From NCBI GenBank assembly GCA_903839195.1, contig CAIMBK010000046.1, positions 1 to 62,201 of the forward strand: DNA of 62,201 nt. Reading direction: 5' to 3'. This DNA is from an uncultured Bacteroidota bacterium (lineage in GTDB: Bacteria > Bacteroidota > Bacteroidia > Flavobacteriales > Flavobacteriaceae). Under the pieces are notes generated by a model. It did not search any database and was not told the origin of the DNA. It saw nothing but the letters and a program-made list of their open reading frames with translations. Both the position numbers and the translations under genes were made by a program. Below are positions 47,119 to 57,710 of this stretch, piece after piece; the stretch's first letter is position 1; each line of letters starts with the position of its first letter.

Positions 47119-48059
47119 TGAATAAAATCACATCGCTTTTTTCTATTCAATATCCAATTATTCAAGGAGGGATGATCTGGAATAGCGGCTACAAATTAGC
47201 AAGCGCGGTTAGTAATTCCGGTGGTTTGGGCCTTATAGGTGCTGGATCAATGTATCCTGAAGTTTTGCGCGAACACATTCAAAAATGCAAAAAAGCCACC
47301 AACAAACCTTTTGGCGTCAATATTCCGATGTTGTATCCGAATATTGAAGAAATAATGAAAATTATTGTGGATGAAGGGGTAAAAATTGTATTTACATCTG
47401 CGGGTAATCCAAAAACTTGGACTTCGTTTTTGAAAGAAAATGGGATTATTGTGGTTCATGTTGTAAGCAGTTCCAAATTTGCATTAAAAGCACAAGAAGC
47501 GGGTGTTGACGCCGTTGTAGCTGAAGGATTTGAAGCCGGGGGACATAATGGGAGGGAAGAAACCACCACCTTAACTCTTATCCCAATGGTGAAAGAACAA
47601 ATTTCTATTCCATTAATAGCTGCAGGTGGAATTGCCTCTGGTCGAGGCATGTTAGCCGCTATGGTTCTTGGAGCTGATGGCATTCAAATGGGAAGTCGAT
47701 TTGCCGCTTCGGTTGAATCATCGGCGCATGAAAATTTTAAACAAACCATTATTAATGTTAAAGAAGGTGATACCCAATTGACTTTGAAAGAATTGGCGCC
47801 CGTTCGTTTAATAAAAAATAAATTTTTTGATGATCTTCAAAAATTATATCTAAATTGTCCAACTCCCGACGAAATTAAAACGCTTTTGGGTCGCGCACGC
47901 GCAAAAAAGGGAATGTTTGAGGGCGATTTAATTGAAGGCGAATTAGAAATTGGTCAAATTGCGGGATTAATTCATGAAATAAAACCCGTTAGTCAAATTA
48001 TTGAAGAAATTATAACTGAATTTAAAATGGCACAAGCGGAAGTTTCAGGCCTAATTTAG
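47118..48059 (+). CDS. Nitronate monooxygenase / FabK-like flavoprotein
   Basis: 313 residues, FMN-binding TIM barrel of the 2-nitropropane dioxygenase family. Seen: PIIQGGMIWNSGYKLASAVSNSGGLGLIGAGSM at the start, the active-site region VAEGFEAGGHNGREETTT (about 133-150), and ADGIQMGSRFAASVES. The family includes nitronate monooxygenases and FabK enoyl-ACP reductases, which cannot be told apart with certainty here; the EAGGH motif occurs in both. Its translation is coupled to the protease gene, though a functional link is not evident. Confidence 0.85.
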   Translation: MNKITSLFSIQYPIIQGGMIWNSGYKLASAVSNSGGLGLIGAGSMYPEVLREHIQKCKKATNKPFGVNIPMLYPNIEEIMKIIVDEGVKIVFTSAGNPKTWTSFLKENGIIVVHVVSSSKFALKAQEAGVDAVVAEGFEAGGHNGREETTTLTLIPMVKEQISIPLIAAGGIASGRGMLAAMVLGADGIQMGSRFAASVESSAHENFKQTIINVKEGDTQLTLKELAPVRLIKNKFFDDLQKLYLNCPTPDEIKTLLGRARAKKGMFEGDLIEGELEIGQIAGLIHEIKPVSQIIEEIITEFKMAQAEVSGLI

Positions 48060-48077
48060 AGCATTAGCATAAAAAAA

Positions 48078-48497
48078 ATGACAAAACTTAAAATTATAAT
48101 AGCGCTTGTTTTTCTCCAATTTGGGATACAAAAATCGTATAGTCAAGTTTACAAATACCAAACTACTGGATTTAGTGTTTTAGAAAAAGGACCTAATGGA
48201 AAATGGGGTAAATGGTCGGATTTAGAGAAAGTAAATTTATTGGTTTCTTTGGATACCGATAAAAATCGGATTATTGTTTATTCGCGCGAAATCCAAATTT
48301 ATTCGATTATGAAATATGAAAAAAGGGAGGAAAATGATACGGACGAAATTTTCCCATTCTCATGCTCGGATATGGACGGACAACCGTTTGTAATTTCAAT
48401 TATTATTCGAAAAAATCAAAATTTCAGAAAACAACTTTATATCAATCATAAAAATGTTATTCTGCAATATAATATTGAAAATTTGATTGAAAATTAG
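48078..48497 (+). CDS. Small exported protein of unknown function
   Basis: 139 residues with a signal peptide at about 1-22 (cut after SYS). The mature part begins QVYKYQTTGFSVLEKGPNGKWGKWSD and is beta-rich, with no domain I recognise. It follows the flavoprotein gene after 18 bases and is likely cotranscribed. The convergent alkaline phosphatase gene ends 16 bases away. Confidence 0.65.
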   Translation: MTKLKIIIALVFLQFGIQKSYSQVYKYQTTGFSVLEKGPNGKWGKWSDLEKVNLLVSLDTDKNRIIVYSREIQIYSIMKYEKREENDTDEIFPFSCSDMDGQPFVISIIIRKNQNFRKQLYINHKNVILQYNIENLIEN

Positions 48498-48513
48498 AAA
48501 TACAATATTGAAC

Positions 48514-49929
48514 TTAAAATTTGTTTTCTACTTCGGCTGCTTCTAGCATCATAAAATGCAAATCGGTGTTTTTGATAAATGGTTTTAATAACTGTTTTCC
48601 AGGTCCAAACATTGCGATTTCACAATAGTCAGAAGAATGATCCATACTGGACCAGCCAACTGAGTTTGAGTTTTTTTGGATGTCAGCAAATACTTTATAA
48701 GGTAAATGTCTTGCATTGTAAAGACCATCTTCGAGCTTAATATTCAAATAATAATTCGATAGCGATTGCGCTTCTGATGCAGATATTACAATTTTATTTG
48801 CATGTTCTATCCGTTCGATTATTTGCGTGATGCTAGTTTCTTTTCCTATTCCGTTTAAAATCCATTCATTGGTTTGGCAATAATTTTGTATGGAATCAAA
48901 ATTAGTATTTGCGGTTTTGTCATAAATCAATCCAGGATTGGCATTTCCATGATCGGTTGTAATAATTACTAAAGTATTTTGGTCTTTTTCGGCAAAGTCG
49001 ATGGCCACTTTTAGCGCTTCATCATGTGCTGTTTGATCATAAATTAAACCAGCAATATCATTTCCATGGGCTGCCCAATCTACTTTTCCAGCTTCAACCT
49101 GAAGCACAAATCCATTGGGATGGTTTTTCATACTTTCGATCGCAACGTGAGTCATTTCTGCCAAAGTTGGCATTTTTTCTATTAGTTCACGATTGCTATT
49201 TCTATCAATTGTATAGGGTAAACTATCGGTATTAAAAATCCCTAAAATGGGTTTTTCTGTTTTTGTTTCAAGCATTTCTTTTCTGCTTTTAACCACATGA
49301 AATCCTTTATCTGAAAATTCTTGAAATAAATCCCGTTTATCCTTTCTGTTTTCGGTAGAAAAATATTTTTCTCCGCCACCCATCATGATGTCAAACTTTA
49401 AGTTAAGATACATTTCTGCAATTTCTTCTTGACTATTTCTGCTTTTTGACGCAATGCAAAATCCGGCTGGTGTTGCGTGAGTAATAGGAACAGTGGTGAC
49501 ACATCCAGCCATTTTACCAGCTTTTTTAAATTTTTGCCAAATCGGAAGGTATTCTTCTCCATTAACACCAATATTTAAAGAACCGTTTTTTACTCTAAAT
49601 CCGCTTCCCCAAGACGAACTAGCTGCGGCCGAATCGGTTACAATTGAACTTGCTGAACCCATGTCCATTAATCCTCTAGAAACCCGATTATCTTTGTATA
49701 ATTGGATCCAGTTACTTCCTTTTCCTGTTTTTCGGTTTAAATACAAATCGGCCATGGATAAAGTTCCATTACTCATTCCATCGCTAACGACAACAATTAT
49801 GTTTTTTGCTTTTTTATTTTTATCTAATAAATAAATATCATTTTCCTTCGCATGACTTTCAAACGGATTTAAAATCGTTGCGCCAACAGCCACAAGGGAA
49901 CCATTTTTAAAAAAATCTCTTCTATTCAT
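48514..49929 (-). CDS. Alkaline phosphatase (PhoA-like), Tat-exported
   Basis: 471 residues. An N-terminal twin-arginine signal, RRDFF (residues 3-7), points to export of a folded, metal-loaded enzyme. Alkaline phosphatase superfamily motifs: metal D50 in VVSDGMSNG, nucleophile S100 in VTDSAAASSSW, the later HAAHGNDIAG and TDHGN metal ligands, and MDHSSDYCEIAMFGPG near the end. It releases phosphate from organic esters outside the cytoplasm. A minus-strand -7 box lies at 49961-49968. I see no obvious Pho operator. Confidence 0.88.
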   Translation of the reverse strand: MNRRDFFKNGSLVAVGATILNPFESHAKENDIYLLDKNKKAKNIIVVVSDGMSNGTLSMADLYLNRKTGKGSNWIQLYKDNRVSRGLMDMGSASSIVTDSAAASSSWGSGFRVKNGSLNIGVNGEEYLPIWQKFKKAGKMAGCVTTVPITHATPAGFCIASKSRNSQEEIAEMYLNLKFDIMMGGGEKYFSTENRKDKRDLFQEFSDKGFHVVKSRKEMLETKTEKPILGIFNTDSLPYTIDRNSNRELIEKMPTLAEMTHVAIESMKNHPNGFVLQVEAGKVDWAAHGNDIAGLIYDQTAHDEALKVAIDFAEKDQNTLVIITTDHGNANPGLIYDKTANTNFDSIQNYCQTNEWILNGIGKETSITQIIERIEHANKIVISASEAQSLSNYYLNIKLEDGLYNARHLPYKVFADIQKNSNSVGWSSMDHSSDYCEIAMFGPGKQLLKPFIKNTDLHFMMLEAAEVENKF

Positions 49930-49960
49930 TTAAGATAATATTGTGCGTTTAAATTGTTTT

Positions 49961-49968
49961 CAAATATA
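49961..49968 (-). promoter_or_regulatory. Candidate -7 box for the alkaline phosphatase gene
   Basis: TATATTTG on the minus strand, exact match, 31 bases before the start. Confidence 0.45.
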
Positions 49969-50044
49969 GAAAAAGGATTTGAATCAAATGTTAAGGGGTT
50001 TTTAATTTATTATAAAATAAAAAAATATAAATCCGGCATTAATA

Positions 50045-51244
50045 TTACAATAATATCTGATTTTTAAGCAAATCTTCAAATGTTTCTCGCTCGCGAATAA
50101 GAATTCCTTTTCCGTCTTTCCATAGTACTTCTGCGGGTTTGTATCTTGAATTATAATTGGAAGACATCGAGAAACAATAGGCGCCAGCATTTCTAAAACA
50201 CAAAATATCGCCTTCGTTTATTTCGGAAATCCTACGATTATTGGCAAACGTATCGGTTTCACAAATATAACCCACAACGGTATAAAAGCGCTCTTTTCCT
50301 TTAGGATTTGATATGTTTTCGATATAATGTTGCGAACCATAAAGCATCGGGCGAATCAAATGGTTAAAACCGCTATCGATTCCTGCAAAAACGGTTGAAG
50401 TGGTTTGTTTTACTACATTTACTTTGGCCAAAAAGAAGCCCGCTTCACTAACTAAGAATTTTCCAGGCTCAAAAGCTAAGGTCAATTCGCGACCATATTC
50501 TTTCTCGAAAGCATTGAACCGTTTGGATAATTTTCGACCAAATTCTTCAATATTGGTTTCAATATCTCCTTTATTATAAGGTACTTTAAAACCACTTCCA
50601 AAATCCAGAAAGTCTAATTTTTTAAAGTTTTTTGCCGCTTCAAAAAGAATTTCGGCAGCATATAAAAACACTTCAATATCCAAAATATCCGATCCCGTGT
50701 GCATGTGAATTCCGTTGATGTGCATTTTTGTATTTTCAACAATACGAAGTATATGCGGCATTTGGTGTATCGAAATCCCGAATTTACTATCAATATGTCC
50801 GACAGAAATATTACTGTTTCCTCCCGCCATTACGTGCGGATTGATTCGGATACAAACTGGAATTGTAGGGTGTTTGGTTCCGAAATGTTCCAAAACAGAA
50901 AGATTGTCAATGTTAATTTGTGCGCCCATTTTGGCAACCGCTTCAATTTCTTCAAACGAAACGCCATTTGGGGTGTAAATAATTTGATTTGGTGTAAATC
51001 CTGCATGCAATCCTAATTTTACTTCTTGAATAGAAACTGTATCCAAATTGGACCCCATTTGCTTCATTAGCTGTAAAATAGCAACATTAGACAATGCTTT
51101 TGCAGCATAATTGATTCGTAAACGCGCTACTTTTGAAAAAGCATTTGTTAATCGTTGGTATTGGGATTGGATTTTTTGTGCATCATATACATAAAGCGGA
51201 CTTCCAAATTGTTTGGCTAATTGTACTAAAATTTCTGGTTGCAT
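50045..51244 (-). CDS. lysA: Diaminopimelate decarboxylase
   Basis: 399 residues, PLP enzyme of the alanine racemase-like barrel fold. The PLP lysine is K49 (INYAAKALSN), the glycine-rich phosphate loop is FLDFGSGFKV, the EPGKFLVSEAG segment is present, and the C-terminal GAYCFSMSSNYNSR closes the active site. It decarboxylates meso-diaminopimelate to lysine. A longer start is not available. The exact promoter box TAAATTTGC is at 51260-51268. It is downstream of gltB-gltD in the same direction, but with its own promoter. Confidence 0.94.
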   Translation of the reverse strand: MQPEILVQLAKQFGSPLYVYDAQKIQSQYQRLTNAFSKVARLRINYAAKALSNVAILQLMKQMGSNLDTVSIQEVKLGLHAGFTPNQIIYTPNGVSFEEIEAVAKMGAQINIDNLSVLEHFGTKHPTIPVCIRINPHVMAGGNSNISVGHIDSKFGISIHQMPHILRIVENTKMHINGIHMHTGSDILDIEVFLYAAEILFEAAKNFKKLDFLDFGSGFKVPYNKGDIETNIEEFGRKLSKRFNAFEKEYGRELTLAFEPGKFLVSEAGFFLAKVNVVKQTTSTVFAGIDSGFNHLIRPMLYGSQHYIENISNPKGKERFYTVVGYICETDTFANNRRISEINEGDILCFRNAGAYCFSMSSNYNSRYKPAEVLWKDGKGILIRERETFEDLLKNQILL

Positions 51245-51259
51245 TGAATTTGATTTTTT

Positions 51260-51268
51260 GCAAATTTA
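51260..51268 (-). promoter_or_regulatory. Candidate -7 box for lysA
   Basis: TAAATTTGC on the minus strand, exact match, 15 bases before the start. Confidence 0.5.
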
Positions 51269-51307
51269 TTAATCTATTATCGAATAGTCTAAACTATTGT
51301 GATTTCT

Positions 51308-52762
51308 TTATAAAGTTGGCAAATCGCCATTTCCTTTGGTTGGCAAATTGGTCGATCCCATCAAAAATAAGTCAACTTCTCTTGCGGCTTCTCTTCCTTC
51401 AGAAATGGCCCATACAATCAATGATTGACCACGACGCATATCACCCGCAGTAAAAACATGAGGGACATTGGTTTTGTATTTTGTGGCTTTATAATTGTTT
51501 CTGGAATCTATTTCGATGCCTAATTGTTCGCTTAATGTTTTTTCAGGACCTGTGAAACCAAGCGCTAATAACGCTAATTCACAAGGCCAAATTTTTTCAG
51601 AACCTTCTTTTTCGATTAATTCTGGACGTTGTCCAGATATGGTTTTCCAAGCGACTTCAATGGTTTTTAAACCCACTAATTCGCCCTTGTCATTGGCAAT
51701 AAATTCTTTAGTATTAATGAGCCAATTTCTGTCGCAACCTTCTTCGTGAGACGAAGATGTTTTCAATTGCAACGGCCAAAAAGGCCAGGGCGTAGTTTCA
51801 CTTCTTCCAATTGGTGGTTTGGGCATAATTTCAAAATTAGTCACCGATTTAGCGCCTTGTCGATTCGAAGTTCCCACACAATCCGAACCCGTATCGCCGC
51901 CACCAATTACAATTACATTTTTTCCAGTTGCTGTAATTTGGTCTTCAATAGTCTCGCCAAATAAAACTTTGGTTTGTTGGGTTAAAAAAGTCATTGCTTG
52001 AACCACGCCTTTGCTTTCGATTCCTTTGGTTGGCAAACTTCGTCTTTCGGTCGCACCTCCACATAAAACAATCGAATCAAAAGCGTCTAATTCTTCAATT
52101 TTATAATTTACGCCAACATTTACATTGGTTTTAAATAGTATTCCCTCAGCTTCAAGAACGGTTACACGTCGGTCAATTATGGCTTTTTCTAACTTAAAAT
52201 TAGGAATTCCATAGCGTAATAAGCCACCTATTGCGTTGTCTCTTTCAAATACGGTAACAAGATGCCCCGCTCTATTTAATTGTTGCGCTGTCGCCAAACC
52301 TGCTGGTCCTGAACCGATTACTGCAACCGTTTTTCCTGTTCTTGTTTTTGGAAGTTGTGGTTTTATCCAACCTTCGGCAAAACCTCGTTCGATAATGTTT
52401 TTTTCTATATTTTCAATGGCAACAGGTTCGCTGATTATTCCTAAAACACATGATTTTTCGCAAGGAGCAGGACATAATCTTCCTGTAAATTCTGGAAAAT
52501 TATTGGTTGATTGCAATATTTCCAATGCGCTTTCCCATTCTTCTTGATGCACCATGTCATTAAAATCAGGAATTAAATTCCCTAACGGGCACGAACTATG
52601 GCAAAAAGGAATTCCGCAATCCATACATCTAGAACCTTGTTCTTTGATGGAGTTTTTTTGAAGTGGAATGGTAAATTCCGCGTAATTGGCAACCCGTTCG
52701 GAAACGGCTAAATTGCTTTCATCAACTCTTGTATATTCTTTAAATCCGCCTATCTTTCCCAT
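51308..52762 (-). CDS. gltD: Glutamate synthase, small subunit
   Basis: 484 residues. An N-terminal ferredoxin-like part has two cysteine clusters (CMDCGIPFCHSSCPLGNLIPD, about 43-63, and CPAPCEKSCVLG). It is followed by FAD- and NAD(P)H-binding Rossmann domains (AVIGSGPAGLATAQQLNRAGH, about 149-169; IVIGGGDTGSDCVG). It passes electrons from NAD(P)H to the large subunit. It starts 2 bases after gltB stops, so the two are translated together. Confidence 0.95.
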   Translation of the reverse strand: MGKIGGFKEYTRVDESNLAVSERVANYAEFTIPLQKNSIKEQGSRCMDCGIPFCHSSCPLGNLIPDFNDMVHQEEWESALEILQSTNNFPEFTGRLCPAPCEKSCVLGIISEPVAIENIEKNIIERGFAEGWIKPQLPKTRTGKTVAVIGSGPAGLATAQQLNRAGHLVTVFERDNAIGGLLRYGIPNFKLEKAIIDRRVTVLEAEGILFKTNVNVGVNYKIEELDAFDSIVLCGGATERRSLPTKGIESKGVVQAMTFLTQQTKVLFGETIEDQITATGKNVIVIGGGDTGSDCVGTSNRQGAKSVTNFEIMPKPPIGRSETTPWPFWPLQLKTSSSHEEGCDRNWLINTKEFIANDKGELVGLKTIEVAWKTISGQRPELIEKEGSEKIWPCELALLALGFTGPEKTLSEQLGIEIDSRNNYKATKYKTNVPHVFTAGDMRRGQSLIVWAISEGREAAREVDLFLMGSTNLPTKGNGDLPTL

Positions 52763-52764
52763 AT

Positions 52765-55700
52765 CTATTGTGCTATTAGATTTTCAATTTGCTTTTCTTT
52801 TGCCAATCGTTGTAATGCTTTTTTATAATCCGTTGGCATCACTTTTACAAAATGTAATTTTTGATTGTCCCAATCCTCCAAAAGGCTTTTCGCTAGAGGA
52901 CTATTTGTAAATAGAGAATGATTTTTAATCAAACGTCTTAAGTCGGTAAAATCTTGAACTTCCAAAGTTTCTAATTCGACCATTTCCATATTACATAAAC
53001 CGTTTTTAAACTGTTTGTTTTTATCAAAAACGTAAGCCACGCCGCCGCTCATTCCTGCAGCAAAATTCCGACCTGTTTTTCCGAGAACCACAACGGTTCC
53101 GCCTGTCATATATTCGCAACCATGATCGCCAATTCCCTCAACAACCGCAGTTGCTCCCGAATTTCGAACACCAAAACGCTCGCCAGCAATTCCGTTTATA
53201 TAAGCCTGACCTGTGATTGCTCCATAAAGCGCAACATTTCCAATGATAATATTTTCTTCCGGTTTAAAAGTGGCGGTAGGTGGAACTTTGATAATCAATT
53301 TTCCGCCAGAAAGCCCTTTTCCTAAATAATCATTACAATTTCCATGAATTTTAAATGACAATCCGTTGGTTGCAAATGCCCCAAAACTTTGTCCCGCAGA
53401 ACCCTCAAAGTCAATCAAAATCGTGTCTTCCGGTAATCCTTGCGCGCCATAAATTTTGGAAATTTCATTACTCAAAATAGCACCCACGGATCGGTCGGTG
53501 TTTTTTATTTGAAATTTAACGCGTGTTTTTTCTTTTCTATAAATCGAAGGAATTGCAGCTTTGATGATTTCAAAATCCAAAACATTAGCCAATGCGTGGT
53601 CTTGGGAAGTGGTGTTATGATTGGGAACTTCTTTCGCTTTTTCGGGTTTAAATAAAATAGGTGATAAATCCAAACCATTGGCTTTATAATGATTTATGGC
53701 TTTGTTTACATTTAGTTTTTGAGATTGTCCAACCATTTCTTTTAAAGTTCGGAATCCCAACTGTGCCATAATTTCTCTTAATTCTTCAGCAATGAAATAC
53801 ATGAAATTGATCACGTGTTCTGGCGTTCCTTTGAAGTTTTTTCGTAATTCTGGATCCTGAGTTGCAATTCCAACCGGACAAGTATTCAAATGGCAAGCGC
53901 GCATCATAATACATCCAGAAGCCACTAATGGCGCTGTTGCAAATCCAAATTCTTCGGCTCCAAGAAGGGCTGCAATTGCAACATCACGACCTGTTTTTAA
54001 TTGCCCATCGCATTCCAAAACTACTCGACTTCGCAAATCATTTAATAATAATGTTTGTTGGGCTTCCGCCAATCCCAATTCCCAGGGAATTCCCGTATGT
54101 TGTAATGAAGTAAGCGGCGCAGCACCTGTTCCGCCATCATAACCGGAAATTAAAATAACATCGGCTTTGGCTTTGGCAACACCAGCAGCAATGGTTCCAA
54201 CGCCCACTTCTGAAACCAATTTTACGTTAATTCGCGCCTCGCGATTAGCATTTTTTAAATCAAAAATCAATTGTGATAAATCCTCAATCGAATAAATATC
54301 GTGATGGGGTGGAGGCGAAATCAATCCTACATATGGGGTTGAATTTCGTGTTTCGGCAATCCAAGGAACCACTTTTTCAGCGGGTAATTGTCCGCCTTCC
54401 CCAGGTTTTGCTCCTTGCGCCATTTTGATTTGAATTTCTTTGGCATTGGTCAAATAATTAATTGAAACACCAAATCTTCCTGAAGCCACTTGTTTAATGG
54501 CGCTATTTCTGGAATCGCCATTGAGGTCTTTTTGAAATCGTTTGGAATCTTCGCCGCCTTCGCCAGAATTACTTTTTCCACCAATTCGGTTCATGGCGAT
54601 GGCTAAATTTTCATGAGCTTCTTGACTAATCGAGCCATAGGACATGGCGCCAGTTTTGAATTTTTTCACAATTTCGGTCCATGATTCCACTTCGTCAATT
54701 GCAATTGGATCGAGGTTATTGAATTCAAATAAACCTCGAATGGTCATCAGATTTTCGCTTTGGTCATTGACCATTTTTGAATATTCTTTATAACTTTCGG
54801 GGCTGTTTAATCGCACAGCTTGTTGCAGTTTTGAAATAGTTGTTGGATTAAACATGTGTTTTTCACCATTTCTACGCCAACGATAAATACCACCAATTTC
54901 TAAAGGAAGTAAATTGGCTATTTTAGAATTTGGAAAAGCTTTTTGGTACCGTTTTTTAACTTCTTTTTCAACTTCCATTAATCCGATGCCTTCAATTCTA
55001 GAAGGGGTAAATGGAAAATATTTTGAGGTAACGGATTTATTTAAACCTAAAATTTCAAAAATTTGTGCAGCGCGATAAGAATGTAAAGTAGAAATCCCAA
55101 TCTTATTCATGATTTTCAAAATTCCTTTAGCAATGGCTTTGTTGAAATTTTTTATCGCATAATCGGCTTTTATTCCTGTAATATATCCTTTCTCAACTTG
55201 ATCATAAATAATTTCATTGACCATATATGGGTTAATTGCGCTGGCGCCATAGCCAAATAATAAGGCAAAATGATGCGGTTCTCGGGGTTCTGCGGATTCG
55301 ATAATAATTCCGAATTTTGATCGAACTTTTAAGGTATTTAAGGAATGATTTATATAGGAACAAGCCATCAACATAGGAATTGGCGCCATTTTTTCATTAA
55401 CTCCTCGGTCGGAAAGAATTACGATATTGTAACCTTCGGAAACCGCTTTGAAGGTTTCGCTCACACATTTTTCAAGAGCGCGTTCTAATCCATTAACGCC
55501 TTTTTCTATTTCATATAAGGTAGAAATGGTAACCGATTTAAAATCAACATGATTGATGTTTCTGATTTTATCCAAATCTTCATTCGAAATAACCGGATTT
55601 TGAATTTTTAATTTCTTACAATGTTTGGGTTCAATGTCAAAAATGTTAAAATCTCCTCCAATAGCCAAACTTATATCGGTGATGATTTCTTCTCGAATTC

Positions 55701-57282
55701 CGTCGAGTGGGGGGTTGGTCACTTGTGCAAATAACTGTTTGAAATAATTGTATAACAGTTGCGGTTGATCTGACAACACAGCGAGTGGCGTATCATTTCC
55801 CATCGAACTAATCGCTTCGGCACCTTGACCGCCCATTGGGTTTATAATAGTTCTTAAATCTTCAATTGTATAACCAAATAAGCGTTGACGGGTTTCAAAA
55901 TCAACAGTTTCAACAGGAATCGCGTTGTTGGTGTATGGAATTTTTGCTAATTGTAGTAGGTTTTCGTCCAGCCATTTTTTGTAGGGTCTTTTGGTAACAA
56001 TCGCTTTTTTAACTTCTTCATCTTCAATAATCCGTCCTTCATTCATGTCTACGAGAAACATTTTCCCTGGTTCCAATCGACCGTGATGTATGACATCTTC
56101 GGGTTTTATATCAAGAACTCCAATTTCGGATGACATAATTACGAAGCCACTTTTTGTCAATGTATATCTTGAAGGACGCAAACCATTTCGGTCTAATAAT
56201 GCACCGATAACATCGCCATCGGTAAACGGAATGGATGCGGGACCATCCCAAGGTTCCATGATACAGGAATTGTATTCATAAAATGCTTTTTTCTCTTCCA
56301 ACATTGTTTGGTGCTTTTCCCAAGCTTCTGGAACCACCATCATCATGGCTTCAGGAAGTGATCGACCAGTCATTAGAAGTAATTCAATAACCATATCCAT
56401 AGAAGCCGAATCGGATTTTCCTTCTAAAATAATAGGAAAAAGTTTTTTGATATCATCACCAAAAACATCGCTTTTCATTAATTCTTCTCGGGCTCGCATT
56501 CGGCTAATATTACCACGAAGCGTATTGATTTCGCCATTGTGACACATATAGCGGAAAGGTTGCGCCAATTCCCATGAAGGAAAAGTATTTGTTGAAAATC
56601 GTTGGTGAACGAGCGCCAATCGAGTAACCAAATCAGTGTCTGACAAATCGGTGTAATAGCGACTGATGTCTTCGGGCATTAATAACCCTTTATAAATTAT
56701 TGTTGTTGTGGATAAACTTGTAAAATAAAACCGATGACTTTCGGATATTTTGGATTTGATTACGGCATGTTCGCTTATTTTTCGGGCGGCAAATAATTTG
56801 GCATTAAATTCTTGTTCGGTTAGTTTTTGATTCTTTTTTCCAACAAAAACCTGATAAATTGATGGTTCTTTTTCGGCAGCAATTTGTCCTAAATTACTAA
56901 CGTCTACAGGAACTTTTCGCCAACCAAGAATTTCAAGTTTTTGGTCGTTTATGGCAGTTTCAAAAGTGGACATGCAAAATTTCGTTTGATTGGTTTTTTT
57001 CGGTAAAAAAACCATTCCAACAGCATATTCTCTTGCTTCTGGGATTTCAAAATCGCACACTTTTTTAAAGAAATTATGCGGAATATCAAACAAAATTCCT
57101 GCGCCATCACCTGTTCTTCCATCGGAACTTACGGCGCCACGATGTTCTAGTTTTATTAAAATATCCAATGCCTTATGAATGATATCATTGGATTTTATTC
57201 CGTTTAAATTACAGATAAAACCTGCGCCACAATTGTCGTGTTCGAATTCGGGAAGATAAAGACCTTGTGCTTTAATTTTCAT
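52765..57282 (-). CDS. gltB: Glutamate synthase, large subunit
   Basis: 1,505 residues from the ATG at 57282. In family members the N-terminus is cleaved to expose the catalytic Cys of a class II amidotransferase; here that is C18 in [10 protein letters not shown], leaving a 17-residue propeptide. Then follow the central domain, the FMN-binding synthase domain (about 815-1190, [15 protein letters not shown] and [11 protein letters not shown]), the 3Fe-4S cysteines in [15 protein letters not shown], and the C-terminal GXGXG beta-helix. It makes two glutamates from glutamine and 2-oxoglutarate, completing the GS/GOGAT cycle with the two glutamine synthetases. The 13 codons upstream to 57321 are unlike the family. 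A weak box lies at 57318-57326. Confidence 0.95.
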   Translation of the reverse strand: MKIKAQGLYLPEFEHDNCGAGFICNLNGIKSNDIIHKALDILIKLEHRGAVSSDGRTGDGAGILFDIPHNFFKKVCDFEIPEAREYAVGMVFLPKKTNQTKFCMSTFETAINDQKLEILGWRKVPVDVSNLGQIAAEKEPSIYQVFVGKKNQKLTEQEFNAKLFAARKISEHAVIKSKISESHRFYFTSLSTTTIIYKGLLMPEDISRYYTDLSDTDLVTRLALVHQRFSTNTFPSWELAQPFRYMCHNGEINTLRGNISRMRAREELMKSDVFGDDIKKLFPIILEGKSDSASMDMVIELLLMTGRSLPEAMMMVVPEAWEKHQTMLEEKKAFYEYNSCIMEPWDGPASIPFTDGDVIGALLDRNGLRPSRYTLTKSGFVIMSSEIGVLDIKPEDVIHHGRLEPGKMFLVDMNEGRIIEDEEVKKAIVTKRPYKKWLDENLLQLAKIPYTNNAIPVETVDFETRQRLFGYTIEDLRTIINPMGGQGAEAISSMGNDTPLAVLSDQPQLLYNYFKQLFAQVTNPPLDGIREEIITDISLAIGGDFNIFDIEPKHCKKLKIQNPVISNEDLDKIRNINHVDFKSVTISTLYEIEKGVNGLERALEKCVSETFKAVSEGYNIVILSDRGVNEKMAPIPMLMACSYINHSLNTLKVRSKFGIIIESAEPREPHHFALLFGYGASAINPYMVNEIIYDQVEKGYITGIKADYAIKNFNKAIAKGILKIMNKIGISTLHSYRAAQIFEILGLNKSVTSKYFPFTPSRIEGIGLMEVEKEVKKRYQKAFPNSKIANLLPLEIGGIYRWRRNGEKHMFNPTTISKLQQAVRLNSPESYKEYSKMVNDQSENLMTIRGLFEFNNLDPIAIDEVESWTEIVKKFKTGAMSYGSISQEAHENLAIAMNRIGGKSNSGEGGEDSKRFQKDLNGDSRNSAIKQVASGRFGVSINYLTNAKEIQIKMAQGAKPGEGGQLPAEKVVPWIAETRNSTPYVGLISPPPHHDIYSIEDLSQLIFDLKNANREARINVKLVSEVGVGTIAAGVAKAKADVILISGYDGGTGAAPLTSLQHTGIPWELGLAEAQQTLLLNDLRSRVVLECDGQLKTGRDVAIAALLGAEEFGFATAPLVASGCIMMRACHLNTCPVGIATQDPELRKNFKGTPEHVINFMYFIAEELREIMAQLGFRTLKEMVGQSQKLNVNKAINHYKANGLDLSPILFKPEKAKEVPNHNTTSQDHALANVLDFEIIKAAIPSIYRKEKTRVKFQIKNTDRSVGAILSNEISKIYGAQGLPEDTILIDFEGSAGQSFGAFATNGLSFKIHGNCNDYLGKGLSGGKLIIKVPPTATFKPEENIIIGNVALYGAITGQAYINGIAGERFGVRNSGATAVVEGIGDHGCEYMTGGTVVVLGKTGRNFAAGMSGGVAYVFDKNKQFKNGLCNMEMVELETLEVQDFTDLRRLIKNHSLFTNSPLAKSLLEDWDNQKLHFVKVMPTDYKKALQRLAKEKQIENLIAQ

Positions 57283-57710
57283 GCTTGTTAATTTTCTGTA
57301 AAAATAAAGATTTCGTTGCAAATAAAGTAGTCATTTTACCAATTCGAATCTATTTTTGTCGTAATAGTGAAATTTGATTAAATAATTAGCAATTTTATAT
57401 TTTATTTGATTTGAATTGTATAATTGATAATTGAAGGCTTGATTTTAATATAAATTAATTTATAATTGGATAAATTTCAACTTCATTTCTTCGGATATTC
57501 CATCAATTTGTTTGTTTATTTTATTATTTCCTCGATGATTGACCTTCCAAATTAATTATCGTAAAAAAAATAGCCAATTATTTTCCGAATTGTCAAAAAG
57601 TAATTTTATACAATTTAATCTTTAAAAACATTTCTCAAATTAGCCTAATTGCATTACTTTTGTGCCACTTTAATCCTAGAAATAATTTAGGGTTTCGATA
57701 AAATAGTATT
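57283..57710. other. 428-base divergent intergenic region between gltB and sucC
   Basis: Strongly AT-rich, no ORF of note. It holds a weak -7-like sequence for gltB (TTTATTTGC on the minus strand, 57318-57326) and a good one for sucC (57655-57662). I see no long palindrome, repeat or structured RNA. Confidence 0.5.
57655..57662 (+). promoter_or_regulatory. Candidate -7 box for sucC
   Basis: TACTTTTG, exact match to TAnnTTTG, 48 bases before the start. Confidence 0.5.
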